Origin: Reclinomonas americana ATCC 50394
Lineage: Eukaryota; Jakobida; Jakobea; Jakobida
Assembly: GCA_048213135.1 (NCBI GenBank)
Contig: PS015054.1
Coordinates: 23,090 to 87,089, forward strand
Direction of reading: 5' to 3'
DNA length: 64,000 bases
Shown: in pieces, positions 11,906-22,500 of the stretch
Layout of the letters: every line of letters starts with the position of its first letter
Position numbering within the stretch: the stretch's first letter is position 1
Position numbers and translations under genes: made by a program
Notes under the pieces: model-generated
Seen by the model: the letters and a program-made list of their open reading frames with translations, nothing else
The model's database searches: none
What the model was told of the DNA's origin: nothing

Positions 11906-13596
11906 TCAAGTCTGGTGCTTGTGTAGACGTTTTGAATATGGCTGTTGCTTGTTTGTTGGTGAATGAATTGCTGACATACAGACAGTGCTGCAGCTGGCGT
12001 TTCGATCACCACTGGCAGCCAAATCCATCAGCAGTGCATCACCCGACACCACCAAATACTGCACGTACACATGGACGGCCTCGTCAAATATATTACTGCA
12101 GCTGATGGACTGTGGCTGAAGTCTCTGCCGTGCGACATCGTCTTTGACTGGGCACCACAACGGACGCCGTGGTTGCTGCATGCTTGCCCACCAGATACGC
12201 GGTCCAAGCTGCGTCGCACAAGGTCAGCAGAAAATCAACAAAGGAGGCATAAGTCACACATACGAACACGCACCATTGATGACGGCATTGACATCGAGCT
12301 GGAGGAAATGCGAGCGTGACTGCAAGGGTGTTGCATCCTCGCCACTGCTCGTGGGCAGGACGCACTCGGTGCACGAGGAGGACGAGGCAGCGGTGGCGGC
12401 CTTGGACGGCGTGAGCGCCAACAGCGGCAAGTGGTGGTACGCTGTGGCGGTGGTCGTGGTGGTGGTGGTGGTTGTTGTTGTCGTTGTCGTTGTCGTTTTG
12501 TCTGATGAACAGCGGAGTGAGTGACTGATTCGAGAAATACAGAAACAATAATGATTTCCGATAGAAGAAAAAAAGTCACACACGAGGAAGAAGAAGAAGA
12601 AGAGAAGAGAGAGAGAGAGAGGAGGACAAGGAGAAGGAGGAAGTGGAGTGAGAAGGAAAAAGGGAAAGATGAAGAAGAAGAATAGGAAAGGGGAAAAGAG
12701 GACACACGAAGAATACCACCGCATAACCCCGCCGGGAGCACGTTGCACAAGAGATGCGAATGGCACACACACACACACAAACAGAAGACTCACCACCGCT
12801 GCAGGGTATCCACTGTAGTGGCACTTGCGGCTGCGTCGCCCGCAGCGTCTGTGTCGTTGTCGGCAGAGAGGCCACAGTCAACAAACCGGTCGACTGTTGC
12901 TGTTGTTGCTGTTGCTGTTGCATGGCCTGCGCAAACCGACGCTGCTCTCTTGTCGGATAGAACTCGGCAGCCACCAGCCGCTCACAGTACGAGTCAGTGT
13001 CCGATGACGACGGCGACGCAGAAGGCGACAACTGTTGCTGTTGTTGTTGTTGCGGTTGCTGTTGTTGTTGTTGTTGAGGAGCGATGCGGCACAGCATGGA
13101 TCCAGTCTTGGTCTCCACGGCGATCACACCGGCGAGCCGGAGCCTGGTCGACAACAAACACACACACAAGTCAATTCTTACGTTTTGTGTTTGTGTGGAC
13201 CACAATATGCGGGTACGATGAGACAGCGAAATCGGAAAACAAGCACGTCAGCAACACACACACACATGCCTCACACACACTCTCTCGCTCACTCCCAACC
13301 AGTCTCCGTCACGCGGGGAAGCGAAAAGACACATGTACACACACACACTCACAGAGAGAGGAAAAAGGGAGAAAACCGATGTTCCAGTCCTCACTCTCTC
13401 TCTCTCCCCGTCCCCCCGCCCGCCCCCTCTCTCTCTCTTGCACGCGCTCTCACCTCCGTCGCATGGCACGCAGACGTCGTTTCTGCAGAGTGTGCGAGGC
13501 GGCACGCTTGGCCTGGGTTTGCACTTGAAGCAGTGGAGCAGGTGCAGTCGGTGTTGATGATGATGCGGGGTTCGCGCAAGTGACAAGAGACGCCAT
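11906..13596 (-). CDS. Unrecognised protein with poly-Gln and poly-Thr tracts
   Basis: The start ATG is at 13596 and exon 1 gives MASLVTCANPASSSTPTAPA, then a basic stretch (AKRAASHTLQKRRLRAMRRR). Exon 2 (about 13150-12790) contains LAGVIAVETKTGSMLCRI, three poly-Gln runs and a serine-rich acidic segment. A third exon (about 12500-12275) starts with poly-Thr and ends near FLQLDVNAVING. The last exon is ambiguous: one frame ends soon after TAYLVGKHAATTASVVVPSQ at 12093; another reads NIFDEAVHVYVQYLVVSGD and stops at 11906. The span given uses the longer option. No domain is recognised. The basic N-terminus and Q-rich body would suit a nuclear regulatory protein, but that is only a guess. Confidence 0.45.
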
Positions 13597-14657
13597 CTCT
13601 CTCTCTCTCTTCTTCTTTTCAAAAGGCAGCAAAGGCAGACAGCAAATAGAATAAAGAGACGGAATCCGCTCTTCTCTCCGCCGCTTGACGAAAACAATTT
13701 GTCTGTAACCAACCGATTAGGGAATTAATTGCTTGTGGAGAGTGTCGGGTTTTCATTCCCTGCACAGCGCGGGGCGGGCGATACCCCCCACGTGCGGGTA
13801 CGCTTATAACAGCAGTTCCGAGAGTGCCTGCGCTGACCTGACCGGTACACAAAAAAGGGAAACGGCGGCACGTCGTATGGGCGTGCGCGGATCCGGAAAG
13901 AGCGGAAGAGAGATCGACCTGAGAGCACGGCGGGCACGTCACATCGTTTGTTGTGAAATGAATGGGCACCACAATGGAATGATATTCTTTTGCCGAATGC
14001 CGAGATGCGGTACTTGTTCGAGATGCCTCGCTTTTCGTTGCGGATGCGGCGTACGCTCCAAGAGGAAGCATACGCGCGAGGTGGTGTGTGCGTGTGCATG
14101 TGTATGTGTGCATGCCGCAGATCGCTCTGCCTCTCATTCTCGAGCGTGTCCACAGTGCGCTGCACGCGAATGCGATATTGCGAAATAAATCGATTTTTTG
14201 TGCGAGTGGTAACGTCCCACCACCGGCTGGTCGCCAAGAGCACTTGTACTGGTCGGCCATCATCACCAACATCCAACATCGCCCCTCCACACGTGCGCGA
14301 TGGGAGAAGTGCGTGTGCACAGTTTCTTGCATGTTCGTGTGCGCTCTGTTGCTTTCGCGCCAAAAGCAACCCTCTTGCGTCGACAGCAGACGCCGATCAC
14401 GACCGCTGCAGCGCACGACATCACTCACACACTGTGTGTGTGTGCACATGTGTGAGCCCCTTGCGCAAGAGGAGCCCATGATCAAACGATGAGAATCATC
14501 AGAGAGAGAGAGAGCACGAGACACACACACAGAGAGAGAGAGAGAGAGAGGAGGGAGGAGGAGGAGGAGGAGAGACGAGAGANNNNNNNNNNNNNNNNNN
14601 NNNNNNNNCTCTCTCTCTCTCTCCTCCTCCTCCTCCTCCTCCTCCTCTCTCCTCCTC

Positions 14658-14695
<38 letters not shown>

Positions 14696-14768
14696 TCCCT
14701 CCCTCCCTCTCTCCCCTTCTCTCTCTCTCCCCCTCTCTCATGCATTTCACTCACCATTGTTGATTTTG
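13597..14768. other. Region between divergent genes, no convincing gene
   Basis: This is a 1.2-kb space between a minus-strand gene and the plus-strand gene starting near 14769. Two long minus-strand frames overlap here (about 13619-14530 and 13725-14369), but neither shows a recognisable domain or a clear splice pattern. The right part is GA repeat, a 26-N gap and CT repeat. I saw no tRNA or 5S rRNA boxes that fold properly. Confidence 0.4.
14583..14608. other. Assembly gap (26 N) at a GA-to-CT switch
   Basis: GA-rich sequence precedes the gap and CT-rich sequence follows it, so the flanks are complementary and could form an inverted repeat that blocked assembly. Confidence 0.95.
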
Positions 14769-17659
14769 ATGACAGGCTCCTTCTCGGTCAAGTTCGCGGG
14801 CTACTTTACGGAGCGTGTCGCCGCGCGTCGCGTGGTGGGCGAGATCTTTGAGTTGTTGCGCGCTCACTTCTCTTCTCTTCTCTCTCTCTCTCTCATTGTC
14901 TCGTGCATTGCACTCACGCGCGCGTTGTTGTTGTTGGTTGCGCAGTGTCATTCCCCACGCGAATCGCAAGGGAGTGCGCTTCGCCAAGGACGTGAGCACC
15001 TTTGCTGTCAACTACTATGGACCGCAGTCTGTGGACGAGCCGACTCGTTGCGCGCACATGCACTCGCTCACTCCTTCTGTGCCACCTCTCCCCCACTCTC
15101 TTCTCTCCTTTGCTTCTTCGCTCTCTCTCTCTGCCTTGCTCACACATCGATCACGAGCCGACTCGTTGCGCGCATGCCTATGTGTCTCTCGTCACGGAAG
15201 TAGAGAGAACGCTCACTCCTTCTGTGCCACCTCTCTCCCACTCTCTTCGTTGCTCAGAGAGAGAGAGAGAGCTCACTGCCTCCTCTCCTTCGCTTCTTCG
15301 TTCTTTCTTCCTTGCTCACACATCGATCACATGCACATCCTTCCTTTCTCTCTCTCTCTCTCTCTCTCTCGCCCCTCCCCCTGTCCCCCTTCCCCCTCCC
15401 CCCTCTCTCTCCCCTCATCCTTCTCCCTTTGCCCCTTTCCAGTCATCGGCCTCGTCCACATCTCCGACGTCCTCCCCCCCGAGGGTGGCACCACCACCGA
15501 ATGGGTGCGCCTACTCCCGACCGAGGACGGCAAGGGAGGCATGCGAAAGCTCTCCCGCAGCACAATTCTCAGCCCGACCAATGGCGGCGACGAGGACCTC
15601 ACCGGCTTGGACACCCTCGCCGCTCGTGTTGAGCTGACCATTCAGCTGTTGCACACGGTGATGCACGACACGTCGGACGGAGAGGGCATTAGCGACGATG
15701 TGCCGACTGACGATGCAGGTGTGTGTTGTTGTGCTGGTGGTGATGGTGGTGGTGAGTCGTCCTCGGCGACTGCTCACCTGGCGCCCTGCAGAGTCGCACG
15801 AGTCCAACGAGCCGCAGAAATCGGGTGCAGGTGCATGCAGCAACGAAAAGGGCGAGGGAGGAAGGGAGGGAGAGCGAGAGAAAGAGGCAGAGAGCGAGAG
15901 AGACTAAATAGAGAGAAAGAATGATAGAGAGAGAGAGAGAGAGAGAGTACGGAAACATGGGTACCCTCTCTCTCTTTCTATATCTCTGTCTTTCTCTGTG
16001 TGTGTGTGTGTGTGTGTCTCTCTCTCTCTCTCTGTCTCTCTGTCTCTCTCTAATTGTCTTCTTGTTGTCTCTCTCTCAAGCAGCTCTGTCCCTCTCCGTT
16101 CCCCTTCTCTCTGAGCGCCCTCTTCCTTTCTCTGTCTCCCTTTGTCTTCTTCTTCTTCTTCTCTCTGTGTTCTCGCTCTCTCTCATTCCCTTGCTGTTTC
16201 TCACTCCCTCTCCCTCCCTCCCACTCCCCTTTCCCTCTCCCTTTGCCTCACCCACAACAACTCAGACAACACACCGGGAAAGAAAACTCGCCGTGGGCGC
16301 ACCTCTGCCAACTCCAGCACCGACAGCTCAGAAGCCGCCGGGTAAGTCGCCATCTCCCCCCTTCCCCTTGATTATGCCTCCCCTCATCCTCGCCACAGCA
16401 CCAAGGCCGTATCCGCAACACCACCCTCACACACACCGCCACCGTCATCGGAGAAGCCACTGCGCTCGTGCCTGCGCAACTCGCTGTCGCCAGTGCAGGC
16501 TTCGGAGCGTGTCGGCTCCGGCCTCTCTCTCAACGCCGTGCGCTTGGAGATTAGCGCGGCCGACGCAAGCCACGAGGAGTTGCCGGTGAGCAACGTCTGC
16601 ACATGTATGCGTGTATGCGTGTGTGAGTGAGAGTGAGAGTGATTGTGTGTGACTGTGTGTGCGTCTGTGTTTGTCTCTATCTCTCTCTCTCACTCTGCTT
16701 CTCTCTCTCGTGTGTATTTGTGTGTGTGCGTGTGTGTTTGTCTCTCTCTCACACACTCTGTGTGTGTATCTCTCGCTATCGCACTCTGTCTCTCCCTCGC
16801 CTTCTCTCTTGTGTGCACGACATTCTCTTCTTTCTGCCAAGGTCCCATCCCTCACCCCCTCCCCCCTTCTCCTTTAAAGCACGCTCGCTCCACACCTGTC
16901 GACGACGACGATGTGGCGTCGCAGGGTTCGGTTGGCTCCACACGTCGACCGGCGCGCAAGCAGTCGATGCGGAGTGTTGAGCCGGAGCGCTTTGTTGCGT
17001 GCCCTTTTTGCGATTCTCCTTCTTTGTCGACGTGCACTGAGTAGAGTGGCGCAGAGGAAACTGGATTTGTTGCTGCACAGCACGTTTGAGTTGCATCGAC
17101 GGGAACCGTGGACCGACTCTGACGGCACAGTGTATCCGCGATTGCGTGCTGTCGTCGCCCCGTTTACCGAGGCAAGCACCAGTGCCAAGTCGAGCCCCAC
17201 TGCCGGATCCGCACCTGCCGATAGACCCAGTGCTGCCGCTGCCGCCGATGACGAAGAGAACGGTGGTGAAGCACTCGATGTGCTGCCGGTCAGCGGACCG
17301 CTGTGCATGGTCGATGTGGAAGCGCCTACACCAGTGCCTGGCCAGTCGGGTCCCGACTGGAGTCTCGATCACACATCGCCTCCACAGCGACGAAGCCGTG
17401 CACACAGCCTCATTCACCGACCACACATTCCACTTCCAGGTGCGTCGCGCGAGAGTGGTGACGCAATGCGCATCTCCCACTGCTTCTCACATGCAGTTTC
17501 ACCCAGATATGGCGCCTGCGTCCGACGAACCCGCAGATTCAGCAGCGGCCGATGCGCGAGCTCGCGTGGCTGCGGATCTTGCAGAAGTCGCGGTGAGTGT
17601 ATGTGCTTGGCGCATGGTGTGCGTGCGGTTCACTCATGTCTCGCGCTCCCTCTGTCTCA

Positions 17660-17742
<83 letters not shown>

Positions 17743-17882
17743 NNNNNNNNNNNNNNNNNNNNNNNGGTCGGTCGGTACGTTCGTTCGTCGTAACGTACGG
17801 TACGGTCGGTCGGTAGTGTGTGTGTCGTCGGTCGCGTACGTGGTGTGTCGTCGGTCGTCGTCTACTACTCGTCGTCGTCGTC

Positions 17883-17949
<67 letters not shown>

Positions 17950-19518
17950 CCCCCCTTCCTCCAATGTGTTTCCCTCTTCTCTTCCCTCCCCTTCCCTCTT
18001 CCCTCCCTTCCCTTTTCCCCTTCTCCCCCTTCCCGCTCCCCGCAGTGCCCCGTTGCTGAAGCCGCCGCGGCAGCCGCCGCGGCCGCAACCCCCGCCTGTA
18101 CGGCATTGGTGAAGAGTGTTGCGGTGGAATTCGCCTTCAGCGCCGGTGTGTTGCGCACGGAAGTGACCATCCCGCCATCGGCCGTCGGAAGGTGGCGCAT
18201 GTGGTACCTGGTGGCGCGCTACCAGGGTCCCCGTGATCCGAAACATCGAGTGCGCGGCAGTCTGCGAGTGGTGAGCCACATGCAGTTGCTGAGTGCGCCA
18301 TGTTCGTGCGTGTGACCTGTTGTGTGCGTATGTGTGCAGGAGACTGATAGGACTCGCATTCTCGAACATGTGGGCGAGATCGACACGTTTACGATACCCG
18401 ACGCGGGCTACAGCGAAATTCGCATGCCTATTCCCAGCTGTTGCGTGTGTGATGCTTGACCTTCTCCATGCAAAGAGACTGAGAGACAAGGAATGAAGAG
18501 AAAGGGAGAGAAGAGACAAAAGGAGAAGGGAAAGAAGGAGAGAGAAGAGTGATAGGAGAAGAAGGGATGAGAGGAAACGAGAAGAAGAGAGATGAGAACA
18601 GAAGCGATGAGGGGGGGGGAGGAGACAAGAGAAGAGACAGGAAGAGACGAGTTATAACAGGAGAATAGAGGAGAACAGATGATAATAGAAGAGAGAAGAG
18701 ACGAGAAGTGAAAATGGGAAGAGAAAGAAACAGAAGAATCAAGGAGAAGGGAAGAGAAGAAGAGAATTGCCGGGAGAAGAAATGAGAAGAAAAGAGAAGA
18801 GCACAGAGAGAAGAGAAGCGAAAGAAAAAGGAGAGAAAGAGAAGAGAAGAGATGGCAGAGAAAAAAGAGGACAGGAGAAAAGAAATGGGAAGATAAGAGA
18901 AGAGAGGAAATGAGAACAAAAAGAGAAGAGAGGTGATAAGAGAGGTGGAAAGATTACAGAGAAACGAGCGGACGAGAACTCCTTTGCCTCGTTTTGCTCA
19001 CATTCAGCCGTACCAGCCGCCCGAGCATTATCCATCTTGGTCGACTGCCGGTACGACGGTACAGTCGGGTGGCGTACCAGTGGCTGGCAGAATAAGGAGT
19101 ACTTGGGCAGCTTCTTGCAGATTGACGAGTTCTACTTGCTCGGCGCCGATGAAGGTTAGTCGTGTCTCTCGTTTCTTGCCTTTCTCCTTCTCTCCACTCT
19201 CGTTTATTGCTTTCCTCTTCCCTCTCCGCGCGTCTCTTGCCTTCCTTCTCCCCACTCTCTTTTTGTCCTCCTTTTCTCTCCTTCTCTCCCCTCTCATCTC
19301 TTGCCTCCCTCCTCCCTCTGCCCTCTCGTCTCTTGTCTTACTCGTCCCTCCACTCCTCTGTTGCCTTCCTCCTTCCCTCCCCTTCCCTTCTCTTCCCTTC
19401 CCCCTCCTTCTCCCTGTTCCCACTCCTTGTACCCCGAGCAGATTATCGCCGCGCAGTCGAACGCTTCCAGACGGTGACGCCCGCTGCCGGATCGCAGGGT
19501 TGCAGTTGCAGCGTGCTA
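14769..19518 (+). CDS. Unrecognised multi-exon protein ending in a CaaX prenylation motif
   Basis: The coding exons I trust are 14946-14990 (VIPHANRKGVRFAKD), about 15442-15717 (GLVHISDVLPPEGGTTTEWV), 16261-16342, 16402-16586, about 16880-17440, 17480-17592, 18045-18270 (VAVEFAFSAGVLRTEVTIPP) and 18342-18440 (HVGEIDTFTIPDAGYSEIRM). After a purine-rich intron come about 19017-19150 (GWQNKEYLGSFLQIDEFYLL) and 19441-19518. The last two exons join in matching phase and end in GCSCSVL followed by TAG, a CaaX box whose final Leu predicts geranylgeranylation; a second Cys two residues upstream could be palmitoylated. The middle is Ser/Pro-rich and probably disordered. I recognise no family. The start is uncertain (first ATG 14769), and an earlier stop at 18461 would give a shorter product if the 18442-19016 intron is not spliced. 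Confidence 0.45.
17743..17765. other. Assembly gap (23 N) after a CT repeat
   Basis: The gap follows about 75 bases of perfect CT repeat and precedes a stretch of GGTC, CGTT and TACG repeats (17766-17815). It lies in an intron of the plus-strand CaaX gene. Confidence 0.95.
18470..18960. repeat. About 490-bp polypurine tract on the plus strand
   Basis: Nearly every base on the plus strand is A or G (gagaagagac-like units). The tract lies either inside the last long intron of the plus-strand CaaX gene or between two genes. Such a tract can form triplex or H-DNA. Its minus-strand frame is pure Ser/Phe/Leu low complexity and is not coding. Confidence 0.8.
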
Positions 19519-19554
19519 TAGAATGTACACAAACATTGTCTTGTCGTTCATTAT

Positions 19555-22500
19555 CTACAACGCATTTTGAAGGACTGCCATTTCGACATTCTGATCGCAC
19601 AGCGAATAGACGAGGACAGCCGTGGCCTTCTTGTCCAACGCGCTGCGCATCTTCTCCAACAGGGTGGTGATCCCTCGGCGCTCGCGCTCCACACGATTCG
19701 AGGCCCCGGCGGCTGCCGTATCCGGCATACTACTCAGTGCCACCACCACTTCACCCGCCGCACTGCACGAAAAAAGGAGGGAGGGAGGGAGCGTCAGCCA
19801 CCATCGCATGCAGAATTGACCTTCAACGACCCCACCTCTTCACATCGCCTGGTGGCTGCTTGCGGCGCATGCGATGGAAAGCGTCCACAGTCAGACGGAC
19901 TGTCCGCTGTGGCAGCTCGGTCTGCGCGATCAGTCAGCAACGTGTTGATCACTCTCTCTCCCTCCCTTCCCCTCTTCCTCTCTCTCTCTCTCTCAAGATA
20001 CTGTTCCCGCTTACCGCAGGCAATCCGCTCTGAAGCTCTGCATCTCTCTCGTTCACTCTCTTCTCTTCTCACTTCTTCCGATCTTCCTGCGTGTTCATCC
20101 CTTCTCCCTTGTCAGAGCGATCGCTATCGCACGTGCACGTGTGTGTTGTGAGAGTACCACCTTCACGGTTTCCACACGTTTATCGTGTTGATTTGCCCTC
20201 CTGTCTTGATCATCTTGACTCTCTCTCTCTCTCTCTGATTCTCNNNNNNNNNNNNNNNNNNNNNNNNNNNNNNNNNNNNNNNNNNNNNNNNNNNNNNNNN
20301 NNNNNNNNNNNNNNNNNNNNNNNNNNNNNNNNNNNNNNNNNNNNNNNNNNNNNNNNNNNNNNNNNNNNNNNNNNNNNNNNNNNNNNNNNNNNNNNNNNNN
20401 NNNNNNNNNNNNNNNNNNNNNNNNNNNNNNNNNNNNNNNNNNNNNNNNNNNNNNNNNNNNNNNNNNNNNNNNNNNNNNNNNNNNNNNNNNNNNNNNNNNN
20501 NNNNNNNNNNNNNNNNNNNNNNNNNNNNNNNNNNNNNNNNNNNNNNNNNNNNNNNNNNNNNNNNNNNNNNNNNNNNNNNNNNNNNNNNNNNNNNNNNNNN
20601 NNNNNNNNNNNNNNNNNNNNNNNNNNNNNNNNNNNNNNNNNNNNNNNNNNNNNNNNNNNNNNNNNNNNNNNNNNNNNNNNNNNNNNNNNNNNNNNNNNNN
20701 NNNNNNNNNNNNNNNNNNNNNNNNNNNNNNNNNNNNNNNNNNNNNNNNNNNNNNNNNNNNNNNNNNNNNNNNNNNNNNNNNNNNNNNNNNNNNNNNNNNN
20801 NNNNNNNNNNNNNNNNNNNNNNNNNNNNNNNNNNNNNNNNNNNNNNNNNNNNNNNNNNNNNNNNNNNNNNNNNNNNNNNNNNNNNNNNNNNNNNNNNNNN
20901 NNNNNNNNNNNNNNNNNNNNNNNNNNNNNNNNNNNNNNNNNNNNNNNNNNNNNNNNNNNNNNNNNNNNNNNNNNNNNNNNNNNNNNNNNNNNNNNNNNNN
21001 NNNNNNNNNNNNNNNNNNNNNNNNNNNNNNNNNNNNNNNNNNNNNNNNNNNNNNNNNNNNNNNNNNTCTCTCTCTCTTTCTGTCTGCTCTCTGCTCCCCC
21101 TCCTCCCTCCTCCCCCTCTCTCCCCCTTCTCTCCCCCTTCCCTTCCCCCTTTTCCCTCCCCTTCACTCACCACGACGATTTCCCGCAGCTTATCGAGCAC
21201 ACCCTCCACCGTGCGCTGCACACGCTCGCGAACCTTGCGGCGGCTCTTGGCCGCATGACCCGCCGTCTCCTTTTCTTCCTTCTCGCGCCGCGCACCCGAA
21301 CTGCCCGACGACGAGCCGACAACCTCCGTCACCGCCACACCGTCCAAGAACTGCACATCCAGACCACGCACGCGGAGTATGGCAGACAGGTCACCGCTGC
21401 CGGTGGGCAGGCCGGCCGAACTGCCGGAGGCGCCAACGCTGCCACTGGCACCCACATTGCCGCCACCACCCGTAGCACCACCCGCGGTGGGTCCCGAGGA
21501 GCCAATCTCCGCGTTGAAAAACGCCAGTACCTCCGATCGTGGCACCTTTTCGTCGCGCTTCTTCTGCGAGGCGGCGCTGCGAATGGTCACATGACCAACG
21601 GCGTGCTCGCGCAACAGCACCACCCACGGAATGCCAAGTCGCTTCGCCTCCTCCATTACGGTGTTTGGCTGCGAGAACGGCGTGTACTCGACAAACGCCT
21701 GTGATGCGACAGTGAGCCAACTTCTCTTCTTCCCTTCTCATCTCTGCTAATCTCTTCTCTTCCCTCTCCTCTCTCTTCCCTTCACTTCTCTTCCCATCTC
21801 TTTTGTCGCCTTCCCGTCTCTTCTATTCTTTTTCTCTTCCAGTCTCTCTTCGCTTCTCTTTTCCTCTCCTCTCCTCTCCTCTCCTCTCCCATCCCTTCTA
21901 GTGTTCTCTTCTCTTCTCTTTTCCCGTCCCTTCCTCTCCCTTCCCAAACCTTGTAGTTGGCCTTCCACAACTCGGCCGCCAGTTCCAGCATCTCCGGTAC
22001 CAACTGAGCGCCAATGCTGACAATCATGATATCGGAGCAGGTCGGTAGCCTCAACGGGCCCTTTGACTGCTGCACTCGTAAAGCACATGCACAAGTGAGA
22101 GACCTCGCGTACAATGAATGTGTTCTCCTCTCCTCTTCACTTCAATTCACTAAACTCTTCTCTTGTCTTCTCTTCCCCTTTTCTTCTTCTCAGCTTTTCT
22201 CCTCTCCTCATCTCTTCTCTTCTTCCCTCCCCTCCTCTTTCTTCTCTTTTATCTCCTCTTCCTCCTCTCCTCTCCTCTCTCTTCCCGTCTTCCTCCCCTC
22301 CCCCTCCCTTTCCCGATTCTAACCCTTCCCCTTTCTACCCCTTCTCCTTTCCTCACCGAGGTAACCGTGCTGTGCATAAACTGACAGATGTCGTCAATGT
22401 TGAACACCACCCCACAGGCCCCCAGTTCACGACCCGTCGCCGAGCCCGTTCCCTGTTGCGCCTGCTGCCGGTGCTTGTGATGCTGCGAGGACTGTTGTTG

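Noticed and set aside
13735-13860. GC-rich stretch considered as a tRNA or 5S rRNA gene
   Set aside because: Stems do not pair and internal control regions do not match.
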